From an uncultured Gemmataceae bacterium (lineage in GTDB: Bacteria > Planctomycetota > Planctomycetia > Gemmatales > Gemmataceae): 16,091 nucleotides of DNA. The stretch spans positions 1-16,091 of the forward strand of contig CAKZUU010000240.1 of assembly GCA_937922175.1 (NCBI GenBank), written 5' to 3'. The notes beneath the pieces were generated by a model. The model did no database searches. It was not told the origin of the DNA and saw only the letters and a list, made by a program, of their open reading frames with translations. Shown piece after piece: positions 5,667 through 14,377 of the stretch; within the stretch, counting starts at the first letter, position 1; the number at the start of each line of letters is the position of its first letter. The position numbers and the translations under genes are program-made.

Positions 5667-8372
5667 ATGTTCAAGATCGGACGAATCGAGGCACTTGTCA
5701 TTGTCTGGTTCGGATGGGGCGTCCCCCTCGCGTTCGCCGCGGAGAGGATTCATCGGCAGCCGTTGGGTGAGGGAAATGTTTTTTTTCTTCGCGGCCAAGC
5801 CAGTGTCCGGTACGAAATCAAAGAGCATCGCATCTCGCGCGACCACGCTCACAAAGGTGATGCTTCCGAGACGATCCGAATCGTGGCTGAGCGGGCTGAT
5901 CCCGCCTCCGAGCCGTTCATTCACTTCGTCTATCCCACACCCCGCGCACCGATGACTCCCGAGTTGAAAGCAGGACTGTGGCTACGATCGAAGTCGAGCG
6001 GCATCCAACTTTTGGCGCGAGTTGTCTTGCCGCATGTCCGAAATCCTCAGCGACCGGAGTCGGCACGCACCGTATTCATCGAAGGTCCTCGTTACAGCCA
6101 CGCTCATAATTGGCAGCGACTGGACCTGGGCGACGCGCTCAGCGCCTTGCGTCGTCAGGTGCAAATTCTCCGGCTGGAAATGGGGATGGAGATCGATGTC
6201 AGTGATGCCTACGTGGATCAACTGGTGCTGAATCTCTTCACGGGCGAGGGGGAAGTCCAAGTTTGGATCAACGAGATCGAGATCGGGCCGGTGCTGGGAG
6301 ATCGGCCGACGCCCCCGACTTCGGAATCGACGTCGGTCGAATCGAGAACACCTCGGACGCTTACTCATGTCGAAATCGTGCGCGATCAGCTCACCGTGGA
6401 CGGCCGACGCTTCTTTTTCCGAGGCATCCGATTGACGGATACACCTGTTGAAGTGCATCGGCGAGCCGGTTTCAACACTTTGTTCCTCGAACCGACTGCG
6501 TCGCAACTGACCATCGACGAATTGACGAAGCTGGAACTGTTTGCAGTGCCCATGCTTGCCTTGCCGGACCTCGATGAAGGCGTCCTACCGGTCGCACGAT
6601 CCGAGTTACTGCCCCGGGAGACGCTGTCACGTTTGCACCACAGCGGGCGTTTGCTGTTCTGGCATCTGGGAGACGATCGCGGTGAGGCGCAGTTGGAGCG
6701 GGTGGCTCGATTGGCCTCTCGGGTGCGAGAGGTGGATCCGGATCGTCCTGTGGGTGTCGATGCGTCGGAGGCCCTTTGGCCCTATTCGCGTCACGTGGAT
6801 CTGTTGGGAGTACATCGTTGGCCTTTGCACACCGGGCTGGAACTCACCCAGTATCGTGATTGGTTGCGGCAGCGTCGGTTTTGGGCCCGACCGGGGACCT
6901 TTACTTGGACCTGGGTGCAGACGCACCTCCCCGCATGGCACACCCAACTGGTGTATCAGCGCCCGCCAACCTCCTCGTTCGACGAACCGATCGGACCTCA
7001 ACCTGAGCAGATTCGTTTGTTGACGTATTTGGCCGTGGCCAGCGGCTGCCGTGGCATCGCCTTCTCGTCGGATCGATTCCTGGCCGACACGCATCAAGGC
7101 CGCGATCGGTTGTTGGCGGTCGCGTTGTTAAACCTGGAATTGCAGATGCTCGAACCGATCCTGCTGTCGTTGATGAAACCGCCCCTCTGGATCGACACGT
7201 CGCATCCGAACGTGAAAGCGGCCGTGCTGCACGCGGAGAAGGGCATCTTGGTCCTGCCGATATGGCTGGGTCCCGGTTCGCAGTGCGTTCCCGGTCAGGC
7301 GTCGGCGGCGGGATTGCGCCTCGTCGTGCCGATGGTGCCGCCCAACTTTCAGCCGTGGGAGGTCTCCCCTGTCGAGGTACGGACCCTGACCTCGCGTCGA
7401 ATTGCGGGAGGGACCGAGATTGTGTTGGGGGATTTCGACCTGACGGCGGCCATCGTCTTCACTAGCGATATGAGCACCGAGGGGCCCGTGGTATCGTGGC
7501 AGCAGCAGATGCGAAGGATGGCTGAGTCGGCGTCGGGTTGGTCGGTGGACCTGGCTCGTGCGGAATTGGATAAGGTGCGTCGAGTCAATGTCCAGTTGAC
7601 TGAATCGTCGGCAGCTCGGTACGGCGATCAGGTCTTGCTCCGCGACGCCGAACGTCGTTGGCAGTCGGCTCAGGCATTGCATCAATCGCGACGTTATCGC
7701 GAAGCGTATCTCGAGGCCCATCGAGCTCTCCGCCCCGTCCGTCAGTTGATGCGTTGGCAGTGGGAACGCGCTCTGGCCGAGGCAGGGACTCCAACCGCCA
7801 CCCCTTACCTCGTCAGCTATTACACCCTGCCGAAGCAGAAGTCGTTCATGGAATCATTGGCACGTGCTCGCGCCGGGGAAAATCTGTTGACCGGGGGTGG
7901 GTTCGAGTCGCCCCAAGCGCAGGGCTGGTCGATCTCGCAGAGCACCGAAGACGAAGTGCAAATGGCCGCTCGGCTGGGAATCGACAAACCGCACGAAGGA
8001 GCGCGGTATCTGGAACTCGCCGTGGTGCCCCGGGAGGGGAAAAACGCGCCGGAGGCTCTGGAACGCACGATCATCTCCGCGACCAGCGACCCGGTGCGCC
8101 TGCCTCCGGGAACACTGGTCCGCATCTGCGGATGGGTACGAATTCCCCGTCCGATCTCTGCCTCGCCGGATGGGGCGCTCTTCTATGACAGCGCGGGCGG
8201 GGAACCGCTGGCTGTCCGACTGACCGAGGCGACGGATTGGCGTCTTATCAATCTGTACCGTCGAGTTCCCGCCTCCGGGGAGGTGCGCGTCACGATCGGC
8301 ATGACCGGGTTGGGAGTCGTGCAGTGGGACGACGTGCGAATCGAGCCGCTTTTCGAGGCGACCGGAAACTAG
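5667..8372 (+). CDS. large secreted protein with glycosidase-like core and carbohydrate-binding-like end
   Basis: 901 residues. Residues 1-24 form a signal peptide ending AFA. An N-terminal beta-rich region (about 30-210) resembles a sugar-binding or sandwich domain. At 236-260, VDGRRFFFRGI is the phrase that opens TIM barrels in GH2/GH5-like enzymes. The barrel-like part runs to about 510, with DLLGVHRWPL at 378-387 and TFTWTWVQT at 411-419. Where such enzymes usually have an Asn-Glu acid/base pair this one reads WHLGDD (332-337), so hydrolytic activity is doubtful. A helical stretch at 610-735 precedes a C-terminal beta-sandwich (739-896) typical of carbohydrate-binding modules (NLLTGGGFE ... 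WDDVRIEP). The ATG at 5667 has only a weak GGAAAG upstream but leads straight into the signal peptide. It is the only plus-strand gene, and its stop shares CTAG with the convergent maf gene. Family not recognised with certainty. Confidence 0.82.
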   Translation: MFKIGRIEALVIVWFGWGVPLAFAAERIHRQPLGEGNVFFLRGQASVRYEIKEHRISRDHAHKGDASETIRIVAERADPASEPFIHFVYPTPRAPMTPELKAGLWLRSKSSGIQLLARVVLPHVRNPQRPESARTVFIEGPRYSHAHNWQRLDLGDALSALRRQVQILRLEMGMEIDVSDAYVDQLVLNLFTGEGEVQVWINEIEIGPVLGDRPTPPTSESTSVESRTPRTLTHVEIVRDQLTVDGRRFFFRGIRLTDTPVEVHRRAGFNTLFLEPTASQLTIDELTKLELFAVPMLALPDLDEGVLPVARSELLPRETLSRLHHSGRLLFWHLGDDRGEAQLERVARLASRVREVDPDRPVGVDASEALWPYSRHVDLLGVHRWPLHTGLELTQYRDWLRQRRFWARPGTFTWTWVQTHLPAWHTQLVYQRPPTSSFDEPIGPQPEQIRLLTYLAVASGCRGIAFSSDRFLADTHQGRDRLLAVALLNLELQMLEPILLSLMKPPLWIDTSHPNVKAAVLHAEKGILVLPIWLGPGSQCVPGQASAAGLRLVVPMVPPNFQPWEVSPVEVRTLTSRRIAGGTEIVLGDFDLTAAIVFTSDMSTEGPVVSWQQQMRRMAESASGWSVDLARAELDKVRRVNVQLTESSAARYGDQVLLRDAERRWQSAQALHQSRRYREAYLEAHRALRPVRQLMRWQWERALAEAGTPTATPYLVSYYTLPKQKSFMESLARARAGENLLTGGGFESPQAQGWSISQSTEDEVQMAARLGIDKPHEGARYLELAVVPREGKNAPEALERTIISATSDPVRLPPGTLVRICGWVRIPRPISASPDGALFYDSAGGEPLAVRLTEATDWRLINLYRRVPASGEVRVTIGMTGLGVVQWDDVRIEPLFEATGN
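8369..8372. other. CTAG shared by two convergent stop codons
   Basis: The plus-strand gene ends TAG at 8370-8372 and maf ends TAG on the minus strand at 8371-8369. The palindrome CTAG serves both, leaving no space for a terminator between the genes. Confidence 0.9.
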
Positions 8373-8965
8373 CCGGAGCCGATTCGGGCCACACGCTCGA
8401 ACATCGTCTCCAATGACTCCATCGGTAGTCCGATGACGTTCGACACACTGCCGCGAACCACTTCGACGTATGGATCATCAGGTCCTTCAACGGCATATGC
8501 TCCGGAACATCCGACCCAACGGTTGGTCGCGAGATAAGCATCGAGTTCGATGTCGGTGAATGGTTTGACCCGGCACTCGCTGACCTCTTGCCAGCAGAAC
8601 TGCCAATCCTGGGGGCGTTTCCAGAGGATGACCCCGGTCCACAGTTCGTGAATTTTCCCCGCCAAGGTCCGAAGGATGCGCCTCGCGTCGGCTTCGTCTT
8701 CGGGTTTTCCGATGACTTTCCCTCGGAACCAGCCCACGGTATCAGCGGCGAGGATGAGACCGTCTGCGACGCGTCGAGCCGTCGCCGCCGCTTTCCTCCA
8801 CGCGACGTCATGCACGTAGTGTCGGCAATCGCCATCGGTCGCGTCTTTGGGTTCGTCGATGTGGGCAGGCATCGTATCAAAGATATAACCTGCTTGGGCG
8901 AGGAGCTTGCGACGATCTCGAGACGCGCTGGCGAGGATCAAGCGGCAGGGCAAGGCAACGGGCAT
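8369..8965 (-). CDS. maf: Maf family nucleoside triphosphate pyrophosphatase
   Basis: 198 residues, usual Maf length. Maf proteins hydrolyse non-canonical or selected nucleoside triphosphates to the monophosphate and pyrophosphate in the cytoplasm, a house-cleaning role; their link to septum formation is historical. Family marks in order: LILASASRDRRKLL (9-22; usual form S-P-R-R), AADTVG with Asp75 (usual ADTVV), GKP at 86-88, SGAYAVEG at 154-161, and GSVSNVIGLPM at 172-182. Whether it prefers dTTP/UTP or methylated nucleotides cannot be read reliably. The ATG at 8965 has GAGAGAGG 10 nt upstream and begins the family's normal N-terminus; a longer reading from 9064 adds 33 residues unlike Maf. 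The start lies 28 nt inside the end of the GT9 gene, so translation is probably coupled. Confidence 0.92.
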   Translation of the reverse strand: MPVALPCRLILASASRDRRKLLAQAGYIFDTMPAHIDEPKDATDGDCRHYVHDVAWRKAAATARRVADGLILAADTVGWFRGKVIGKPEDEADARRILRTLAGKIHELWTGVILWKRPQDWQFCWQEVSECRVKPFTDIELDAYLATNRWVGCSGAYAVEGPDDPYVEVVRGSVSNVIGLPMESLETMFERVARIGSG

Positions 8966-9996
8966 CGTGTCAAAGCCTCTCTCAGAGCGGGCCAAAGATG
9001 GTCGGGCGTCAGGGCATTCATGCAATCGAGTCGACCGCAACGTTTGCGGTAGCTGCCGTGGCAAGCGACATCGGCGGCCACCGGCTGGATCATGGGAGCG
9101 GCGTCGAGGATCCAGGAGGGATACGGGCCGTGCCGGTCGATTCGCGTGCAGGTGTACGGGGCGACGATGTTTCGTCCCAGAGCCGCCGCTAAATGCACCG
9201 GGCCCGTGTCATTCCCGAGGACCACATCGGAAAGAGCGAGCAAGGCGGCCAGTTGAGGCAGGGTCGTGCGCCCCGCCAGATTCAGCGTCGGCCCTGAATA
9301 GTCGTGGGCAAGGGCGTGAGTCCGAGCGCGCTCGTCCGCGGAACCCACAAGAATGGCCGGACCGCCATACCGCCGCAGCAACTCGGCGAAATGTCGCAAC
9401 GGCCAACGCTTCGTCTCCCAGCGTGCTCCGGGAGCGACCACGAGCCGGGGCCGAGGCCAACGTTGCCACAGGCGCTTCGCCCAATCGATGGCGGACTCGT
9501 CGAGCCTCAGCCGGAATCGCTTTGCGATGCCGCCGATCCCCAGCGACTCGGCCACCAGCCAGTACCGATCGACGGCGTGATAAGGCCGATCACGGGGTAC
9601 CCGCACGACGTCGCTGTAGAACCATCGTGCTCCCTCTCGGGCCGTGGACAAACCGATCCGCCGTGCGGCTCGGCAGGCCGCCGACATCAGCCCCGTGCGG
9701 AGCAAACCTTGCAAATCGACGACAAGGTCGAAGCACGACTGCCGAAGTTGACCCAGGAGTTTTAGAAACGCCGGGATTCCGCCCCGTCGGTCGAACTCCA
9801 GGAGATCGTTAATGTCAGGCTGACCGTGCAGCAACGGCGCGTAAGATTTGCCCACGACCCAGGTGATGTGCGCTTGAGGAAAGCGTTGCCGCAACCCGTG
9901 GGCCAAGGGCAACGTATGCACGATGTCCCCCAGCGCGCTGGGTTTCAGAAGGGCAATGCGGCGAGCGTCGATTTGATCCAACGAGACGCGAGGCAT
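8938..9996 (-). CDS. GT9 family glycosyltransferase, ADP-heptose:LPS heptosyltransferase-like
   Basis: 352 residues, normal length for WaaC/WaaF-type enzymes. These cytoplasmic transferases move heptose from ADP-heptose to the lipid A-core of LPS; the sugar used here cannot be read. Marks: N-terminal IALLKPSALGDIVHTLP (14-30), in which Asp24 matches the proposed catalytic base; VDLQGLLRTG (93-102); VVAPGARWETKRWP (186-199) with Lys196 matching the phosphate-binding Lys; and GNDTGPVHLAAALG (261-274) with Asp263. The C-terminal part carries Cys312, Cys320 and Cys325 in ACHGSYRKRCGRLDC, a possible metal site seen in some GT9 members. ATG 9996 starts the usual N-terminus but has a weak ribosome-binding site. 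The frame stays open far upstream through the MFS gene, which is coincidental. It follows the MFS gene by 56 bp and overlaps maf by 28 bp. Confidence 0.9.
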   Translation of the reverse strand: MPRVSLDQIDARRIALLKPSALGDIVHTLPLAHGLRQRFPQAHITWVVGKSYAPLLHGQPDINDLLEFDRRGGIPAFLKLLGQLRQSCFDLVVDLQGLLRTGLMSAACRAARRIGLSTAREGARWFYSDVVRVPRDRPYHAVDRYWLVAESLGIGGIAKRFRLRLDESAIDWAKRLWQRWPRPRLVVAPGARWETKRWPLRHFAELLRRYGGPAILVGSADERARTHALAHDYSGPTLNLAGRTTLPQLAALLALSDVVLGNDTGPVHLAAALGRNIVAPYTCTRIDRHGPYPSWILDAAPMIQPVAADVACHGSYRKRCGRLDCMNALTPDHLWPALREALTRCPLPCPAA

Positions 9997-10052
9997 CGTG
10001 TAAGTCCGTTCGCGGAACCGCGACTCGCCTGACCGACAAACCGGAGCCGATT

Positions 10053-11360
10053 CTACCCCCGACGAATCCGCGGGAGCAAGGGCAGCATCGCGAGCAAGAG
10101 TCCGGCGCCGAACACATACGGCAACATGGGCGGAGTGGTGAGTTTGTAGAGGGTCAAACCGAAGATCGGTCCCAAGATGCGTGCCAGCGCCGAGGACGAT
10201 TGCGTCACGCCCAAAACTTCGCCTTGCCGGTCGGCGGGGGTACGCCGGGAAATCAATGCCTGTGCGGAGGGTGTCAAGAATGCGAAACCGACGACGGCCG
10301 TCGCCAATCCCGTCAGAAGGATGCCCAGGCGTAAACCGAGGGTGACATCCGGGGCATCGGCGATCCAGGTCAGGGCCGCCAGCGACAAGACGCCCAGGGA
10401 CATCAACAAGATGCCCAGGGAAATGAACGCCGCCTCGGCCAGGTGCTTCGCCAATCGACGGTACAAAAACCCTTGGGCGATCACCAGGACGAAGCCCACA
10501 TACGCGAAGACGAGATAGCTCCGATTCGGGTTCAAATGCAACGCATCGCGAAGGAGCATCGCGAGGGTGGTCTCGAAGCCGCCGAACCCGAATGTTGCGA
10601 GAAAAAAGACGAGGATCACCGGGGCAATGGCGTGGTTGGCCAAGGCGGAACGCCAAGCACCGAGGTTGATCCAGCCGCGTCGCTCGCCGGGGGCTGTGCG
10701 AATGACTCGAGTTTCGGGCAATAGCAGGATGGCCAACACCAGAGCGATGAGGGATAAAGTCGCGGCCACATACCCCGTGTAGCTGGTGGCTTCGCGTCGT
10801 CCAGGGGCGAGCGCCAAGGCCAAAGCGCCCAGCAGCGGTCCAAAGGTGAAGGCGATACCGAAGGCAGCCCCGATGATCGCCATGCCTTGTTTGCGTCGTT
10901 CCGGCGGCGTGGAATCGGCGATGACGGCTTGGGCGGTGGAGATGGTCGCACCGGCGATGCCCGCCCCAATCCGTGCGACGAAAAGCAACGTCAAGGCCAG
11001 CCCTGCCGACGATTCCGGCGGAAAACTCGCCGCGATGCCAAACAACGAGTAAAAGGCCACGGAACCGACCAGTCCGATCAGCAGCACGGGCCGGCGGCCC
11101 ACTCGATCCGACCATCGACCCCACATCGGAGCAAACACAAATTGCATCGCCGAGAAGCAGGCCATCAACAAACCGACAATGGCCCCGCTCCATCGTTCGC
11201 TTTGCGATCCTTCGGGAATCAACGCGCGGACGTATTCATCCCCAGTCACCGGGAGCAACGGCAAGACAATACCAAAGCCGAGCAGATCGACCACGACCAC
11301 CAAAAACACAATCAACATCGCCGAGCGATGGCCAGTGATGCGTTCGTTCGACGGTTCCAT
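10053..11360 (-). CDS. MFS transporter, DHA1 (Tet/Bcr-like) drug:H+ antiporter type
   Basis: 435 residues with about 12 hydrophobic segments. Family marks: first helix with Asp25 in VVDLLGFGIVLPLLP (motif D1 of DHA1 pumps); motif A, GRWSDRVGRRPVLL, in loop 2-3 (81-94); motif B, RIGAGIAGAT, at 130-139; and motif C of antiporters, FGIAFTFGPLLGAL, at 167-180. These place it among proton-driven exporters in the cytoplasmic membrane. The substrate is unknown; tetracycline-type resistance should not be assumed. The neighbouring acyl-assembly genes make export of their product one possibility. The ATG at 11360 is the first in frame with a full first helix; the site before it is weak. It follows the GH3 gene by 45 bp. 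Confidence 0.9.
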   Translation of the reverse strand: MEPSNERITGHRSAMLIVFLVVVVDLLGFGIVLPLLPVTGDEYVRALIPEGSQSERWSGAIVGLLMACFSAMQFVFAPMWGRWSDRVGRRPVLLIGLVGSVAFYSLFGIAASFPPESSAGLALTLLFVARIGAGIAGATISTAQAVIADSTPPERRKQGMAIIGAAFGIAFTFGPLLGALALALAPGRREATSYTGYVAATLSLIALVLAILLLPETRVIRTAPGERRGWINLGAWRSALANHAIAPVILVFFLATFGFGGFETTLAMLLRDALHLNPNRSYLVFAYVGFVLVIAQGFLYRRLAKHLAEAAFISLGILLMSLGVLSLAALTWIADAPDVTLGLRLGILLTGLATAVVGFAFLTPSAQALISRRTPADRQGEVLGVTQSSSALARILGPIFGLTLYKLTTPPMLPYVFGAGLLLAMLPLLPRIRRG

Positions 11361-11405
11361 CTCGGGGCTCGTTCGAGAAATCAGAGGCCGACACGGGCGA
11401 TCGGT

Positions 11406-13112
11406 TCAAGGGGATCGAACTTCCGTCGATCCCCCCATCTCACGCAGAACCGGAACCGATCTGCGGAAATTCACGTCACCCAACAGACAGGGATGTTTGT
11501 ATTGCTCCGGCACTCCCCCGGAGCGTCGCAGACGGTTTCGATCCCATTCCGTCCAGAAACCTTTGGGCAAAACCACGACCCGCAACGGCCCCAGCCGCCC
11601 ACTGTCGCGCTTGCTTTCGTATTCGCTGTTGTGTTGTCGCAGGCGTTCCTCGAGGGCATCGAGAAATTTCCGACCCGCTTCTCCGCCCACAGCATCGCCC
11701 TCTTCGACGAACAAGCCATAATAGGGTTGTTGTTCATCCCAGCAGGGTGCCAAACTGTAGGTCCCTGGTCCGAAACCCAACCGTCGCGCCACTTCCTCCA
11801 CCGCCCGAGTCACGTGGTGTTCAGAGAGTTTTTCCCCCGTCAGATTCGAAAAGGAGCTGCCTTTGCCCAGAAATTGCAAGCATGGTGTTCGCCCGTGAAA
11901 CCCCGTGACCTTCACGAGGTCGCGGATGTGATAGCGATACAAGCCGTAAGCGCTGGTCGGCAGGAGGAAATAATGTCGTCCCTCCTGCAATTCATGAGCT
12001 CCAAGAACGGTCGGGGCGGGTGAGTCGGCTTCGTCTTCGGGGATGAACTCGAAGTAATGAGTTGTGATATCGAGGACACCCGACGGCGTATCATTGACGA
12101 TCGGGATGGTGAAGCGCCCCTCGCTGGCGACCAAACCCAAATCACGCAGCCAAAAATCACCATAGTAACGGGGCAACTGCCGCAGATAGGGCCCGACGCT
12201 CCCCCCGGTCCAACAGCCGATCAAGTGCCGCTCCCAGACATCCTTCGGGTACAACGTTCCGGTTTGGCGAATGATGCTCTCGAATCGCCGAGCCACTCGA
12301 GGGCGGGGCCTCAGCTTCCGAGTCAACGATCGCCGAATCGGGTCGGGGATGTCAAGATGCCGATCGAGTGTCCCATCGGCCAGATCACGCACGAGCGACT
12401 CTTTGCGTTCGTCAGCGACGCGCGCCAGTTGCACCAGGGACGAGGGATTGGCGGTCACCACCATCCCCACGTCTTGGGGCAGGCTGAAAAGCATGGCGAC
12501 ATACATGCGGGCCGTCGCGTCCTTGATCCGACCCGTTTCCGGGGGGACGCAGTATAACCGACGGATGATCCGCTTCTGCACCTGCGTCGTGAAACCCGAA
12601 ATGCTGCCGCAGGGAATCCCCGCTTCGGTTCGGAACTCGTCGGGGTCGCCCGCCAATTGAACGATCGGTTTCAGCGAGATCGCCCGGCGATGATCGCGAA
12701 GCGTTCTCAGCCCCCACAAGTTCCAACCGTGGCGATAGTCTCGAAGGTATTGCGGGGTGACGGGAATGAATTTTCGACTCGCTGTCGTCCCGCTGGTCAG
12801 CGCGAACATGTAGATCGTCGGTTCGTTGATCAGGGCGTGAATCTCACCCCGCTTCACTCGCTCGATGTACGGCTCGACATACTCATAAGGGGCGATCGGT
12901 ACTTGTCGGCGAAAATCCTCGACGGTGCGAATGTCGTCGAAGCCGTGGTCTCGACCGTAGGCCGTCTCCGCCTGCCGGCGAAGAATCGACTGAAGCAACT
13001 GTTCCTGGACGGCTCGGGGATCAAGACAGGCCTGATCGAAGGCACGGAGGCGTCGTCGAATCGGCCAGGCAATCAGCTTCCCAATCGTGTGGACAATCAA
13101 GAGCCGTAGCAT
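11406..13112 (-). CDS. GH3 family acyl-adenylating / amido synthetase-like enzyme
   Basis: 568 residues, typical for the GH3 superfamily, named for plant GH3 proteins that adenylate a carboxylic acid and join it to an amino acid. Bacterial members are mostly uncharacterised. Marks: nucleotide-binding motif ALTSGTTASRKFIPVT (104-119); TSAYGLYRYHIRDLVKV (386-402), in which Asp398 matches the ATP-binding Asp; NLTGEKLSEHHV (423-434), which carries the hinge-region Glu; and a C-terminal YKHP (538-541) matching the usual FK/YK-P signature. Residues 1-20 are hydrophobic and basic and may touch the membrane. The protein should be cytoplasmic and use ATP. Acid and amine substrates are unknown. Its ATG directly follows the TGA of the hydrolase gene (TGAATG), with GAGG 5 nt upstream inside that gene, a sign of coupled translation and shared pathway. 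Confidence 0.88.
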   Translation of the reverse strand: MLRLLIVHTIGKLIAWPIRRRLRAFDQACLDPRAVQEQLLQSILRRQAETAYGRDHGFDDIRTVEDFRRQVPIAPYEYVEPYIERVKRGEIHALINEPTIYMFALTSGTTASRKFIPVTPQYLRDYRHGWNLWGLRTLRDHRRAISLKPIVQLAGDPDEFRTEAGIPCGSISGFTTQVQKRIIRRLYCVPPETGRIKDATARMYVAMLFSLPQDVGMVVTANPSSLVQLARVADERKESLVRDLADGTLDRHLDIPDPIRRSLTRKLRPRPRVARRFESIIRQTGTLYPKDVWERHLIGCWTGGSVGPYLRQLPRYYGDFWLRDLGLVASEGRFTIPIVNDTPSGVLDITTHYFEFIPEDEADSPAPTVLGAHELQEGRHYFLLPTSAYGLYRYHIRDLVKVTGFHGRTPCLQFLGKGSSFSNLTGEKLSEHHVTRAVEEVARRLGFGPGTYSLAPCWDEQQPYYGLFVEEGDAVGGEAGRKFLDALEERLRQHNSEYESKRDSGRLGPLRVVVLPKGFWTEWDRNRLRRSGGVPEQYKHPCLLGDVNFRRSVPVLREMGGSTEVRSP

Positions 13113-14117
13113 TCATCCCTCGGAGATTGATGAAGGCCGCCCAGGTGCCGGCATTCCTGCGGCGAGATAACGGTCAAAAAAATCGCGCACCCGTTGGCGA
13201 TACTCCTCCCCGGCGACATGCAGACCCATGTTGTGTTTCGCGCCCGGGATGAGCCATAACTCCTTCGGTTCGCCAGCCAGTTCAAATAATCGTTGAGCCA
13301 TATCCGGAAGGATGTAGCGATCCTGCTGCCCGTGGATCATCAACAATGGTCGGTGAAAACGACGCAACGCGGGCTCCAGATCGACAAAACGAACCCCTCG
13401 TTGTCGGCCGACCTTGGCAATCGCCAGATCGGCTAACCGGGCATAGTACCACGAAGGGAGTAGCCCTTGGATCAGGTAATGCTTGTTGTAGATCGTGATC
13501 CAATGCCGCATGTATGGCACCAGGGTCGTCCGAGCGGCGAACATACCGTCGGTGACGGCGCAGCGAATGTAGGGCTCATGGTCCGCCGCTAAAATTCCCG
13601 CCCCTGCTCCCTTGCTGATCCCAAAGAGGCCGATACCTCGGGGATCGGCATCCGGCCGCGACTTCAAGTACGCGATCGCGGCTCGGGCATCGATGATGTC
13701 CCGATCCATGGACCAATGCAGCTTTTCCAAGTTCGGTTCGGCATCGCTGTCGCCGTGGTTGCGTGGCTCATAAGCGAACACATCGTATCCTGCTTCGATC
13801 AAATGGCCACAATACTCGCGGCAAGACCAGCGATTCGAGCCAAACTCCAGCCCAAAGAGGATCACTCCTTTCCGTTGAACCGGCGACTTGAAATAACAAC
13901 CCGCCAATGTCAGACCATCGGCGGTCCGCAAACGGATGTCCTCGGCTTGGGGGTCCGGCAGACCTCGGGGGATATTAAACAGCGGGATTTCCTGAAAGCC
14001 CCGCTCGATATACTGCAAATAGTGCCGTCGCAAATGTGCAAAGAGCATCACCAACAAGACCAGCACCGTCAACGGCAAAGCCAGCAGAATGGCCACCCCG
14101 GCAACAATCCACGACAC
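13113..14117 (-). CDS. membrane-anchored alpha/beta hydrolase
   Basis: 334 residues. Residues 4-27 form one hydrophobic helix (VAGVAILLALPLTVLVLLVML) without a clear cleavage site, so it is probably an N-terminal anchor. The rest is an alpha/beta hydrolase fold: EPRNHGDSD (117-125), nucleophile elbow GISKG (166-170, Ser168), acid Asp266 in HGQQDRYI, and His295 in GAKHNMG. The triad is complete, so an esterase, thioesterase or acyl-transferring activity is likely; the substrate is unknown. The GTG start at 14117 is supported by AGGAGAG 7 nt upstream and gives the intact membrane helix. The adjoining GH3 gene begins at the next base, so the two enzymes probably act on the same acyl compound. 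Confidence 0.88.
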   Translation of the reverse strand: MSWIVAGVAILLALPLTVLVLLVMLFAHLRRHYLQYIERGFQEIPLFNIPRGLPDPQAEDIRLRTADGLTLAGCYFKSPVQRKGVILFGLEFGSNRWSCREYCGHLIEAGYDVFAYEPRNHGDSDAEPNLEKLHWSMDRDIIDARAAIAYLKSRPDADPRGIGLFGISKGAGAGILAADHEPYIRCAVTDGMFAARTTLVPYMRHWITIYNKHYLIQGLLPSWYYARLADLAIAKVGRQRGVRFVDLEPALRRFHRPLLMIHGQQDRYILPDMAQRLFELAGEPKELWLIPGAKHNMGLHVAGEEYRQRVRDFFDRYLAAGMPAPGRPSSISEG

Positions 14118-14124
14118 GCCCGAA

Positions 14125-14131
14125 CTCTCCT
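14125..14131 (-). promoter_or_regulatory. strong Shine-Dalgarno site supporting a GTG start
   Basis: AGGAGAG on the minus strand, 7 nt before the GTG at 14117. This is the best ribosome-binding site in the window and it decides the hydrolase start. Confidence 0.75.
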
Positions 14132-14157
14132 GCCAGTTGAATAGCGACGACGAAAAC

Positions 14158-14187
14158 TGAATGGCCTCTCTCCCAAGCGACTGTCAA
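14158..14187 (-). promoter_or_regulatory. possible promoter for the hydrolase-GH3-MFS-GT9-maf genes
   Basis: A perfect -35 TTGACA at 14187-14182 on the minus strand, in the 260-bp gap before the hydrolase. The matching -10 region (around 14159-14164, CCATTC) is poor, so this is only a candidate. The gap between the ketosynthase stop and the hydrolase holds no convincing gene or terminator. Confidence 0.22.
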
Positions 14188-14377
14188 TGCCAACTACTCG
14201 TTTATGACGGGCAGAGGTCAAGCGGCCATCGATTCCGTGGACATCGTCTAGAAACAGCGATCCGCCCCGAAGAGCTTTCGTTGTCTGCTCGAACGTCTGC
14301 CGAACTTCCGGTCGCGCCCTGACACATGCCGACACAAGGACGGGCTTTTGCCTTGGGGACGTGCCATCGCTCGGGGA

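Noticed and set aside
9997..11193. About 400 open codons on the minus strand, continuous with the GT9 frame, inside the MFS gene
   Set aside because: The MFS protein in another frame of the same strand shows full family motifs. The extra frame gives Arg/Gly/His-rich sequence without recognisable features and is a by-product of GC-rich coding.
10053..11360. Tetracycline-resistance determinant (TetA-like)
   Set aside because: The motifs are common to the whole DHA1 group and nothing points to this drug or to recent transfer.
10887..12023. 378-codon plus-strand open frame spanning the MFS/GH3 boundary
   Set aside because: Crosses the ends of two well-supported minus-strand genes and has a low-quality, Arg/Gln/His-rich translation.
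14069..14335. 88-codon minus-strand frame in the gap before the hydrolase
   Set aside because: Starts with a GTG lacking a ribosome-binding site and runs into the hydrolase start, which has the strongest such site in the window. No family resemblance.
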